Origin: an uncultured Eubacteriales bacterium
Lineage (GTDB): Bacteria > Bacillota > Clostridia > Monoglobales > Monoglobaceae
Reading direction: 5' to 3'
Length of the DNA stretch: 31,088 nucleotides
NCBI GenBank assembly: GCA_958352815.1
Contig: CATWQA010000025.1
Location: 1 to 31,088, forward strand
Shown: positions 14,621 to 21,550 of the stretch, one piece after another
Numbering within the stretch: position 1 is the first letter of the stretch
Layout: every line of letters starts with the position of its first letter
Position numbers and translations under genes: made by a program
Notes under the pieces: generated by a model
The model's database searches: none
What the model saw: the letters and a program-made list of their open reading frames with translations, nothing else
Told to the model about the DNA's origin: nothing

Positions 14621-14716
14621 ATGTGACCAAATTCCGTTAGGAAGCAGCCACCACTCACCAAATGCTCCCGAATTTTAGAGCATATATATTATATCACATC
14701 CTATCATTTTCGTCAA

Positions 14717-14751
14717 TAGTAAATATATTTACTATAAAGCTTAGTAAATAT
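14717..14751 (+). promoter_or_regulatory. Palindromic operator candidate of the XRE gene
   Basis: TAGTAAATATATTTACTA (14717-14734) is a perfect 18-bp palindrome. A third half-site, TAGTAAATAT, lies at 14742-14751. The position, 60-95 bp before a Cro/CI-type regulator, suggests an autoregulatory operator. The core promoter is AT-rich and not clearly defined. Confidence 0.55.
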
Positions 14752-14810
14752 TATTAATATGATATGATAAGACTAGATAAAACATCTTTATTTGGTTGTA
14801 GGGAAGCAAT

Positions 14811-15011
14811 ATGAAATACATCAAGATAATCCGAGACCTGAGAGAGGACAACGACTTGACCCAGGCACAGGTCGCCAAGCTTTTGGGAACCTCCCAAACA
14901 ATGTACGCAAGGTATGAACGGGGAGCCAACGAGCTGCCCATTCACCACCTGATACGGCTGTGCGAAATATACGGCGTGTCGGCGGACTATATTTTGGGGC
15001 TGGACAAATAA
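14811..15011 (+). CDS. XRE/Cro-CI family transcriptional regulator
   Basis: 66 residues that form a single HTH_3 domain: LREDNDLTQAQVAKLLGTSQ, then the recognition helix TMYARYERGANELP, and LIRLCEIYGVSADYILGL to the end. There is no sensor or multimerisation domain beyond the helix-turn-helix. It probably binds DNA as a dimer. The palindrome at 14717-14734 is the best candidate site. The start has AGGGAAG upstream. It is monocistronic and ends at a terminator shared with the convergent typA gene. Such small repressors often control phage or toxin-antitoxin functions, but no such partner is adjacent. Confidence 0.9.
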   Translation: MKYIKIIRDLREDNDLTQAQVAKLLGTSQTMYARYERGANELPIHHLIRLCEIYGVSADYILGLDK

Positions 15012-15015
15012 AATC

Positions 15016-15051
15016 AGGGCTGCACAAACCGAGTTTGTGCAGCCCTATGTT
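15016..15051. terminator. Bidirectional terminator between XRE gene and typA
   Basis: A perfect 14-bp stem, AGGGCTGCACAAAC/GTTTGTGCAGCCCT (15016-15029 with 15033-15046), has a three-base loop and lies between the two convergent stop codons. Confidence 0.92.
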
Positions 15052-15052
15052 T

Positions 15053-16870
15053 TTACTTTTTGTTGCGCGCCTTTGCTCTGAGCTGATTATTCAAAATCTT
15101 CTTTCTTATTCTCAGGCTTTCGGGGGTTACCTCTAAGATTTCATCCTCCGCCAAAAATTCCAGGCACGCTTCAAGGCTCATCTGAATGGGCGGCGTCAGC
15201 TTTAACGCCTCATCGCTTCCCGAAGCACGGGTGTTTGTCAGCTGCTTCTTCTTGCAAACGTTAACGTTCATATCCTCCGCCTTTGGGTTAACTCCCACAA
15301 CCATGCCCTCATACACTCTTGTGCCGGGAGAGATGAACAACGAACCTCTGTCCTGAACCTTAAACAGACCGTAGCCCACAGCCTCGCCCGTTTCAAAGGC
15401 AATAAGAGAGCCTGTGTGGCGACTGTTTATCTCGCCCTTAAAGGGCTGGTACTCATAGAACACCGAGTTTAAAATACCCTCGCCCTTGGTGTCGGTCAAA
15501 AATTCGTTTCTGTATCCCAAAAGGCCTCTTGCGGGAATGAGATATTCCAGCTTCATACGTCCGCCCTGAGGAGTCATCGAAACCATTTCTCCCTTGCGCT
15601 GACCCATCTTCTCCATAACCGCTCCCATTGTCTCCTCGGGAACGTCAATCAGCAGTCTTTCAATAGGCTCGCACTTCTGCCCGTCAATCTCCTTATACAA
15701 TACCTTAGGCGTTCCCACAGAGAACTCGTAGCCCTCACGGCGCATTGTTTCAATCAATATTGAAATGTGCATCTCGCCTCTGCCGGCAACCCTAAAGCTG
15801 TCGGTGGTGTCGCCCTCGGTCACTCTTAAAGATACGTCCTTCAAAAGCTCTCTCATCAGTCGGTCGCGGAGCTGGCGCGAGGTAACAAACTTGCCCTCCT
15901 GCCCTGCAAAGGGGCTGTCGTTAACAGAGAAGGTCATTTCTATAGTAGGCTCGCTTATCTTTACAAAGGGCAGAGGCGTGGGGTCCTCAAGAGAGGTTAT
16001 TGTATCGCCGATTGTAATCTCCGGAATACCGGAGAAGCAAATAATGTCTCCCACCTTTGCCTCCTCTACGGGAGTTCTGTTAAGACCGTCAATCTGATAC
16101 AGATTAACCATTTTGGACTTGTACGGCTCATGGTTCCCGTGGAACTCAGACACCATGACGTCCTGATTTTGCTTAACCGAACCTCTTTCAATCCTGCCTA
16201 TGCCTATTCTGCCCACATAGTCGTTATAGTCGATAGACGAAACAAGCATCTGAAGCTCCCCGTTTTCGTCTCCCTCCGGGGCGGGAATGTAGTTCTTTAT
16301 TGTCTCGAACAGAACCTTTAAGTCCTTGCCCTCCTCGTACTGGGAGAGAGAAGCCGTGCCCGCTCTGCCCGAGCAGAACAAAATCGGGCTTTCAAGCTGC
16401 TCGTCATTTGCGTCAAGCTCAATCAGCAGGTCAAGGATTTCATCGGGGATTTCGTCAAGCCTTGCATCGGCTCTGTCAATTTTGTTCACCACAACGATAA
16501 CACGGTGGTTCATCTCCAAGGCCTTTTGCAGAACAAACCTGGTCTGAGGCATGGGACCCTCTGCAGCGTCAACCAGCAGGATTACGCCGTTCACCATTTT
16601 GAGTATGCGCTCAACCTCGCCGCTGAAGTCCGCATGTCCCGGGGTGTCGATAATATTCATCTTGATACCCTCGTAGTATACCGAGGTATTCTTTGCAAGA
16701 ATAGTAATGCCGCGCTCACGCTCCAGGTCGTTGTTATCCATAACGCGTTCTTCCACAACCTGATTTTCCCTGTAAACACCGCCCTGCTTAAGCATTTCGT
16801 CAACCAATGTTGTTTTTCCGTGGTCAACGTGGGCTATGATTGCAATATTTCTCAAATCTTCTCTGATCAT
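15053..16870 (-). CDS. typA: Ribosome-associated GTPase TypA/BipA
   Basis: 605-residue translational GTPase of the EF-G/LepA group. It binds 70S ribosomes and assists 50S assembly and growth at low temperature or under stress. G motifs: AHVDHGKTT (13-21), RERGITI (51-57), DTPGHADF (75-82), NKID (129-132). Later blocks fit the family, including the GRGEMHISIL segment and the TypA-specific C-terminal domain (GLFKVQDRGSLFISPGTRVYEGMVVG). The start at 16870 has AAGGGAGA upstream. An in-frame ATG 51 bases earlier falls in a leader hairpin region and has no ribosome site. The gene is transcribed from its own promoter at 16978-17006, leaving a leader of about 100 nt with a terminator-like hairpin. 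Confidence 0.96.
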   Translation of the reverse strand: MIREDLRNIAIIAHVDHGKTTLVDEMLKQGGVYRENQVVEERVMDNNDLERERGITILAKNTSVYYEGIKMNIIDTPGHADFSGEVERILKMVNGVILLVDAAEGPMPQTRFVLQKALEMNHRVIVVVNKIDRADARLDEIPDEILDLLIELDANDEQLESPILFCSGRAGTASLSQYEEGKDLKVLFETIKNYIPAPEGDENGELQMLVSSIDYNDYVGRIGIGRIERGSVKQNQDVMVSEFHGNHEPYKSKMVNLYQIDGLNRTPVEEAKVGDIICFSGIPEITIGDTITSLEDPTPLPFVKISEPTIEMTFSVNDSPFAGQEGKFVTSRQLRDRLMRELLKDVSLRVTEGDTTDSFRVAGRGEMHISILIETMRREGYEFSVGTPKVLYKEIDGQKCEPIERLLIDVPEETMGAVMEKMGQRKGEMVSMTPQGGRMKLEYLIPARGLLGYRNEFLTDTKGEGILNSVFYEYQPFKGEINSRHTGSLIAFETGEAVGYGLFKVQDRGSLFISPGTRVYEGMVVGVNPKAEDMNVNVCKKKQLTNTRASGSDEALKLTPPIQMSLEACLEFLAEDEILEVTPESLRIRKKILNNQLRAKARNKK

Positions 16871-16902
16871 AAAAAATCTCCCTTCTGCCTCGATATATAC
16901 AC

Positions 16903-16929
16903 AACAAAACGGACACGGCAACCGTGTCC
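16903..16929 (-). terminator. Terminator-like hairpin in the typA leader
   Basis: On minus, GGACACGG (16922-16929 on plus as CCGTGTCC) pairs with CCGTGTCC around TTG or CAA and is followed by GTTTTGTT. It lies between the typA promoter and its ribosome site. It could be a read-through block for the upstream ispE transcript or an attenuator of typA. Confidence 0.6.
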
Positions 16930-16977
16930 TTATGTCTCAAAACCCGTCATCTCAGGATAAATTCCATCTTCACGTAG

Positions 16978-17006
16978 ATTATACCACAGCATATTTTATC
17001 TGTAAA
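16978..17006 (-). promoter_or_regulatory. Promoter of typA
   Basis: TTTACA (17001-17006) and consensus TATAAT (16978-16983) on minus are exactly 17 bp apart. The start site would be about 100 nt before the typA ATG. Confidence 0.82.
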
Positions 17007-17072
17007 CCTTAAATATATTCAAAATTTGCAGGGAATATTATAAAAATTTCAAACATATGTGAAATATGCAGA

Positions 17073-17930
17073 CTATACGAGCCAAACTCCCTCCGCCTCG
17101 GGGTGAGCTTTAACAAACTGCTCATATGCCGCCTTTGCACCCTCGGCGGTTTTGAACATTCCGAACACAGCGCTGCCGCTTCCGCTCATCAGCGAGAAGT
17201 CGGCTCCCAGCGCAGCCAAATCCGCCTTATACTCAGCAATTTCCGGGCACTCGGGAACAGAGACGTTTTCCAAAACGTTGCCCATACAGCCGTACATTTC
17301 CTCCAAATCACCCTTGCCGATTGCTTCAACAAGACCGTCTATGTTAAGACCTTGCGGCTTTTTGGAAAAATCCAAGTGCTCATACACCCATTTGGTAGAC
17401 ACGCTCCTCTTCGGCTTTGCCACCACGTAATACACCTTTGGCGGCTCCTTAAGCGCAGTCAGCTTTTCGCCTATTCCCTCTGCCAGAACGCAACCGCCGT
17501 GTATGCAATAGGGCACGTCGGCGCCCAGCTTAACGCCTATTTCCATTCTGCGCTCAAGAGATAAAGGGCTACCCAAAAGCTCGTTAAGCCCGTTTATTAC
17601 ACCTGCCGCGTCTGTGCTGCCTCCTGCCATGCCTGCGCCCATGGGAATATGCTTCTCTATATATATGTCGCAGCCAAGCTCCGGTCTGCCTACCGCATGA
17701 AGGAATTTCTCTGCCGCTCTGTATGCCAGGTTTGTTTCATCAAGGGGCATATTCCTGTCATCACTGCTGAGGGTAATTTCCCCATCACCACGAAGGGTAA
17801 CCGTAACATAATCCGCAATATCAACCTGCACCATAACCATACGCACCAGGTGATAGCCGTTCTCCAGCTTCCCAACCACGTCAATGGACAGATTGATTTT
17901 TGCCCTTGCAGTTTTAGTAACAGTGTTCAT
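17073..17930 (-). CDS. ispE: 4-diphosphocytidyl-2-C-methyl-D-erythritol kinase
   Basis: 285-residue GHMP kinase of the non-mevalonate isoprenoid pathway, phosphorylating CDP-methylerythritol with ATP. Motifs: the N-terminal ARAKINLSIDV with conserved Lys11 and the NGYH segment, the ATP-binding PMGAGMAGGSTDAAG (96-110), ADVPYC with conserved Asp138, and the C-terminal LMSGSGSAVFGMF glycine loop (247-259). The length fits the family. ATG 17930 has AAAGGAG six bases upstream. The ATG 24 bases earlier overlaps that site. It sits at the end of the envelope operon, where isoprenoid precursor for undecaprenyl phosphate would serve cell-wall synthesis. The 500-bp element now separates it from the PBP gene and may affect its expression. 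Confidence 0.95.
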   Translation of the reverse strand: MNTVTKTARAKINLSIDVVGKLENGYHLVRMVMVQVDIADYVTVTLRGDGEITLSSDDRNMPLDETNLAYRAAEKFLHAVGRPELGCDIYIEKHIPMGAGMAGGSTDAAGVINGLNELLGSPLSLERRMEIGVKLGADVPYCIHGGCVLAEGIGEKLTALKEPPKVYYVVAKPKRSVSTKWVYEHLDFSKKPQGLNIDGLVEAIGKGDLEEMYGCMGNVLENVSVPECPEIAEYKADLAALGADFSLMSGSGSAVFGMFKTAEGAKAAYEQFVKAHPEAEGVWLV

Positions 17931-17954
17931 AAAGACTCCTTTATTGATTTTCAT

Positions 17955-18454
17955 CTAATGTAGAATGTAGAGTGTAGAGTGTAGAAATAAACCTAAAACT
18001 ACACTCTTTCTCCAAAACTACATTTAACGCTCTGCTTTTGATGATTTAATTATTGCAACAAGTAATTTTTTTATTTCTTCGCAGTCTGAATTTATGCTTT
18101 TAAACGCTTTGGACGAAATATAATCCGACTCTTTTAATAAATCAAGCCAATACTCTGTCTCAGCTGCTTCTTTTAATGCAATATTCATTTTTGAAATAAA
18201 TTCCCTTTTGCTCATTGCATTATGTGCTTCAACTATATTTGCCCCTATGCTTGTCCCGCATCTCAATAATTGCTTAGATAATACATATTCTTTTTTATCC
18301 ACACAAAGATATTGGGACAGCTTAATTATTCTCAGAGCAAATTTTCGGCTTTTATCTTTGACTACATTATTCGCCATTTTTCACCATTTCTACATTCTAC
18401 ACTCTACACTCTACACTCTACACTACGCACTACGCACTATGCACTCTACATTAG
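17955..18454. mobile_element. 500-bp element with terminal inverted repeats and a four-helix-bundle gene
   Basis: Ends CTAATGTAGA (17955-17964) and TCTACATTAG (18445-18454) are perfect 10-bp inverted repeats. Inside the left end are four 7-bp units (ATGTAGA twice, then GTGTAGA twice; 17958-17985). Inside the right end are nine units (TCTACAT/TCTACAC, two TACGCAC, one TATGCAC, TCTACAT; 18389-18451), opposite in orientation to the left. The only gene is the 117-residue four-helix protein. The element begins two bases past the PBP stop codon and ends just before the ispE ribosome-site region, so it splits an operon without breaking a gene. No transposase is present and no clear target duplication is visible. 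Confidence 0.65.
18024..18377 (-). CDS. Four-helix-bundle protein (S23 / 23S rRNA intervening-sequence family)
   Basis: 117 residues matching the S23/IVP-type four-helix family. It has a basic first helix (KSRKFALRIIKLSQYL), the signature LLRCGTSIGANIVEAHNAMSKREFISKMNIALKEA, the ETEYWLDLL helix and a C-terminal ELKKLL-like helix (EEIKKLLVAIIKSSKAER). Family members form pentameric, positively charged bundles, and the Avd protein of diversity-generating retroelements is a relative. Function outside retroelements is unknown. The ribosome site is weak (GGTGA close to the ATG). The gene is enclosed on both sides by heptamer arrays in opposite orientation, and its AT-rich codons differ from those of the GC-richer PBP and ispE genes beside it, consistent with later insertion. 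Confidence 0.9.
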   Translation of the reverse strand: MANNVVKDKSRKFALRIIKLSQYLCVDKKEYVLSKQLLRCGTSIGANIVEAHNAMSKREFISKMNIALKEAAETEYWLDLLKESDYISSKAFKSINSDCEEIKKLLVAIIKSSKAER

Positions 18455-18456
18455 TC

Positions 18457-19830
18457 TCATTTGTTTAAGAATTTTCTGATAACGTTTCTCGCAATTGGTG
18501 CGGCGTTTTTACCGCCCGAGCCTCCGCCGTGCTCCAAAACAACCGCAACGCAGATCGTAGGATTTTCCGCGGGAGCGTAGCCCACGAACCAAGCGTGGTC
18601 GTCTCCCGAGTCTGTCTCTGCAGTTCCCGTCTTTCCCGCAACGGTGATGCCGCTTATCTGTGCCGCCGTACCGGTTCCGTTTTCCACAACGTCTATCATC
18701 ATGTCCTCAATATAGTCGGAGCAGGCTGCACCGATACATTCATACAGCACCGACGGGCGCGTCTGACCTATCACCGTTCCGTTGTCCGTGGTAACCATTT
18801 CCACAAGGTAGGGCTTCATCATCTTGCCGTTGTTTGCCACTGCGCTTGCCATCATCGCCACGTGTAGAGGCGTCATTACAAGCCCGCCCTGACCGATAGA
18901 TACCAGCGCACCGTCCAAGTCCGTCATTTTCTTATACTGGATTTGGCTCTGAGACACAGGCACATCAAAATCAAAGGACTTGTTCACGCCGAACTTTTCC
19001 GCCTCTGCCTTAACGGTTTCCGCTCCCATCTCATAACCCAGAGTACAGAAGGCATAGTTGCTGGAAACTCTGAACGCCTTGGCAACGTCAATACTGCCGT
19101 AGGACTCCTTGCCGTAATTGTAAACGGTTACGTCTCCCTTTTTAAACACGCCGTCATCCTCAAAGGTTTCGGTGGTCATGCCGTTGTCATAAACCCCTGC
19201 CGCCGTTACAATCTTATAAGTTGATCCCGGAGGGTATAAGCCCTGGGTAGCCCTTGCCAAAAAGGGCGAGTCCTCGTCCTCAATCATGGAGCCCCAGTTG
19301 TCCTCAATTGTTTCAGGGTTAAAGTCCGGCAGGCTGACCATTGCCAGAACCTGCCCGGTTGTGGGCTCAATCGCCACAATCGCCCCGTTTCGGCCGTCAA
19401 GCTGATCGTAGGCGTATTCTTGGAGCTGGTTGTCTATAGTCAGGTGCAGGTTGTTGCCGTGTTTAATATCGTTTAATGTTATGCCCAGGTTGCCCTTGCC
19501 CACCAGCTCGTCATCATAGCTCATTTCAAGCTGGGTCTTGCCGTAAACCTGAGAGCAGTACCCTATAATATGGGAGTACAGTCTGCCCTGAGGGTATTTT
19601 CTTATTCTGTTGTCCCCGTCAATTTCTGTTTCGGCAAGGAGCACGCCGTCCTGAGAGTAAATATTCCCCCGCTTAACCTGCTGCTCGCTTTCCCACTGCC
19701 TTTTGTTGTAGGGATTGGTGTACACCTCGTCGGCCTTGAACATATTAAACCAGAGCAAATAGGAAATCAGCGCCAGAAACAGAAATGCTATGCCAACCAA
19801 AACCCTGATTATTCTCTTATTGGTTTTCAT
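18457..19830 (-). CDS. Class B penicillin-binding protein (PbpA/FtsI-like transpeptidase)
   Basis: 457-residue peptidoglycan DD-transpeptidase acting outside the cytoplasmic membrane. One N-terminal transmembrane helix (about 7-28) precedes a short dimerisation region (RGNIYSQDGVLLAE) and the penicillin-binding domain. The catalytic STYK has Ser203 and Lys206, SSN is at 256-258, and KTGTAE at 400-405. It lacks PASTA domains and is shorter than FtsI or SpoVD, like PbpA of actinobacteria and clostridia. ATG 19830 lies inside the last codons of the ftsW/rodA gene (14-bp overlap), so the two are translationally coupled, as expected for a SEDS glycosyltransferase and its cognate PBP. Longer upstream starts lack a ribosome site. 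Confidence 0.94.
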   Translation of the reverse strand: MKTNKRIIRVLVGIAFLFLALISYLLWFNMFKADEVYTNPYNKRQWESEQQVKRGNIYSQDGVLLAETEIDGDNRIRKYPQGRLYSHIIGYCSQVYGKTQLEMSYDDELVGKGNLGITLNDIKHGNNLHLTIDNQLQEYAYDQLDGRNGAIVAIEPTTGQVLAMVSLPDFNPETIEDNWGSMIEDEDSPFLARATQGLYPPGSTYKIVTAAGVYDNGMTTETFEDDGVFKKGDVTVYNYGKESYGSIDVAKAFRVSSNYAFCTLGYEMGAETVKAEAEKFGVNKSFDFDVPVSQSQIQYKKMTDLDGALVSIGQGGLVMTPLHVAMMASAVANNGKMMKPYLVEMVTTDNGTVIGQTRPSVLYECIGAACSDYIEDMMIDVVENGTGTAAQISGITVAGKTGTAETDSGDDHAWFVGYAPAENPTICVAVVLEHGGGSGGKNAAPIARNVIRKFLNK

Positions 19831-21073
19831 TATATTCCTGTCCTTTCCGCTCGGTCTTTGCCGAAATCGCCTGAATAATGCCCAAAGAAGCAAAGCTGAT
19901 GATTATAGATGTTCCGCCGTAACTCACAAAGGGCAGGGTTATTCCCGTGAGGGGGATAAGCTTGGTAACGCCGCCGATAATGATAAAGGTCTGGAGGGCG
20001 AACATAACCGTAACGCCGAAGCTGACAGCCTTGTCAAAGGGGGCGGGGGTCAAAATCGAAATCTTAAAGCACCTGTACGCAATCAGGAAGAACAGGAGTA
20101 TAACGGCAACTCCGCCGAAAACGCCCATTTCCTCACAGATAGCCGCAAAGATAAAGTCCGAATGCACCTCGGGAATATAGTAGGGAGAGCCGTTGCCCAG
20201 TCCCCTGCCGAAGTACCCACCGGAGGCGATAGCGAACAGAGACTGTGTTATCTGGTAGCCCTTGTTGGATATATCCGCCCAAGGGTCCAGCCAGGTTGAA
20301 ACACGCACCTGAATGTGGTACAAAAACTTGCATCCCACAACACCTATAACCCCCAACGCCGCCAGATTAATAAAGAGCAGCTTTTTGTCGGGCTCGTACA
20401 CATACACCATAAACAGGTATATTGAGAACATAACCAGTATTGTTCCCCAGTCTCTTTGCAACACAAGGAAGCCCACAAACACGTAGGTTATAAACATCAA
20501 GACCCATTTGGGGTGAACCTTTCCCAAAATCGACTTTATCCATGTTCCGGAATAATGGCATGCAAGGCACATTATAAAGAGTATTTTTGTAATCTCTGAG
20601 GGCTGAAACGAAATCGGTCCCAGAATAACCCAGTTTTTGGAGCCGTTAACCGTTCTTCCGAAAACCAGAGTAAACAGGAACAGTCCTACGCCCAGAATAA
20701 AATAGAGGTACCAAAACCTGTCCCAGATTTTCACATTATAGTAAATGAAGTACGCCACGAAGAATGCGGCGCCGCCCAGCAGTATCCAAACAATCTGCTT
20801 GAAGCCGTAATCCAGATTAATTCTGCACAGCACAAGAACGCCGATGGACATAAGCATAAACACCATCAGCATAATAAACTTGTCCCCCATACGGCAGAGA
20901 ACCAGTATGGTGTACATAATAACAAACAGCAGGATAACCGCCCCGCAGGTATAGAGCACGCGGGGATTGTAGTCCTTTGACATAAAGAGCAGGGAAAATC
21001 CCAGAATATCAAGCAAAATCAAAAGATAAGCAGGCTTGCGGTAGTTAGCCGCCTTAATTTGCTCTCTTATCAT
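19817..21073 (-). CDS. SEDS peptidoglycan polymerase, FtsW/RodA/SpoVE family
   Basis: 418-residue polytopic membrane protein (about ten transmembrane helices) that polymerises lipid II into glycan strands. Recognisable blocks include NGSKNWVILGPISFQPSEITKI (the family's W-Q-PSE region), the GYQITQSLFAIASGGYFGRGLGNG loop, PEVHSDFIFAAICEEMG, and the C-terminal TLPFVSYGGTSI. The start at ATG 21073 has AAGGTGG seven bases upstream. A GTG two codons earlier would be too close to that site. It overlaps the PBP gene and lies 12 bp after the FHA gene. FtsW, RodA and SpoVE cannot be told apart from sequence alone, so no symbol is given. Confidence 0.93.
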   Translation of the reverse strand: MIREQIKAANYRKPAYLLILLDILGFSLLFMSKDYNPRVLYTCGAVILLFVIMYTILVLCRMGDKFIMLMVFMLMSIGVLVLCRINLDYGFKQIVWILLGGAAFFVAYFIYYNVKIWDRFWYLYFILGVGLFLFTLVFGRTVNGSKNWVILGPISFQPSEITKILFIMCLACHYSGTWIKSILGKVHPKWVLMFITYVFVGFLVLQRDWGTILVMFSIYLFMVYVYEPDKKLLFINLAALGVIGVVGCKFLYHIQVRVSTWLDPWADISNKGYQITQSLFAIASGGYFGRGLGNGSPYYIPEVHSDFIFAAICEEMGVFGGVAVILLFFLIAYRCFKISILTPAPFDKAVSFGVTVMFALQTFIIIGGVTKLIPLTGITLPFVSYGGTSIIISFASLGIIQAISAKTERKGQEYNENQ

Positions 21074-21085
21074 AAACACACCACC

Positions 21086-21532
21086 TTATGTTTCAAAAAC
21101 AAAGTTGAGCCCGCCCACGGAAACAGTGTCCTCCGTATCCAGGATAACCTCCTGGCGGATACGCTGACCGTTGACGTAGGTTCCGTTGCGGCTGCCCAAA
21201 TCCTCCAGATACCATTCGCCGTTCTCGAACCAGATTATCAGGTGCTTCTGAGACACGAACTTCTCGTTTATGACTATATCGCAGTCGCGGCTTCTGCCGA
21301 TAACCGCCTCTCCGTAAATATTATATCTCCGCTTTAAGGGGGAGGTAAGGTTAACCTTGGATTTTATAGGCCGCAGGCTGGCACAAGCCTCGTCCTCGAT
21401 GCTTGTGTCCTCAAAGCGGCTCATCTTCTTAACGTCAAGATATATAAGCCGAATTACAAATATAATAAATACATATATTATGACCGTAAATACATAGCTG
21501 AGTATTGTTGAAATAAAACTGTATATTGTCAT
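21086..21532 (-). CDS. Membrane-anchored FHA-domain protein
   Basis: 148 residues. An N-terminal transmembrane helix (about 8-30) and basic linker lead to a forkhead-associated domain (about 72-146). Conserved features are GRSRDCDIVI (the Gly-Arg-Ser phosphothreonine-binding strand), SQKHLII and DLGSRNGTYVNGQRI. FHA domains bind phosphothreonine, usually on targets of Ser/Thr kinases. In actinobacteria and clostridia such genes often neighbour rodA/pbpA, linking wall synthesis to kinase signalling. No kinase or phosphatase gene is in this window, so the partner must be encoded elsewhere. GGAGGGAG precedes the ATG. It lies 18 bp after the large secreted protein gene and 12 bp before ftsW/rodA. 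Confidence 0.92.
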   Translation of the reverse strand: MTIYSFISTILSYVFTVIIYVFIIFVIRLIYLDVKKMSRFEDTSIEDEACASLRPIKSKVNLTSPLKRRYNIYGEAVIGRSRDCDIVINEKFVSQKHLIIWFENGEWYLEDLGSRNGTYVNGQRIRQEVILDTEDTVSVGGLNFVFET

Positions 21533-21550
21533 ATAATTCTCCCTCCGGAA

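Noticed and set aside
18389..18451. CRISPR array
   Set aside because: The units are contiguous heptamers with no spacers, and no cas genes are near.
17955..18454. Diversity-generating retroelement
   Set aside because: The four-helix protein is related to Avd, but there is no reverse transcriptase, template repeat or variable repeat in the window.
19831..19893. Longer start for the PBP (22 extra residues)
   Set aside because: The extension is encoded inside ftsW/rodA, has no ribosome site and would put charged Arg-rich sequence before the membrane helix. The ATG at 19830 fits coupling.
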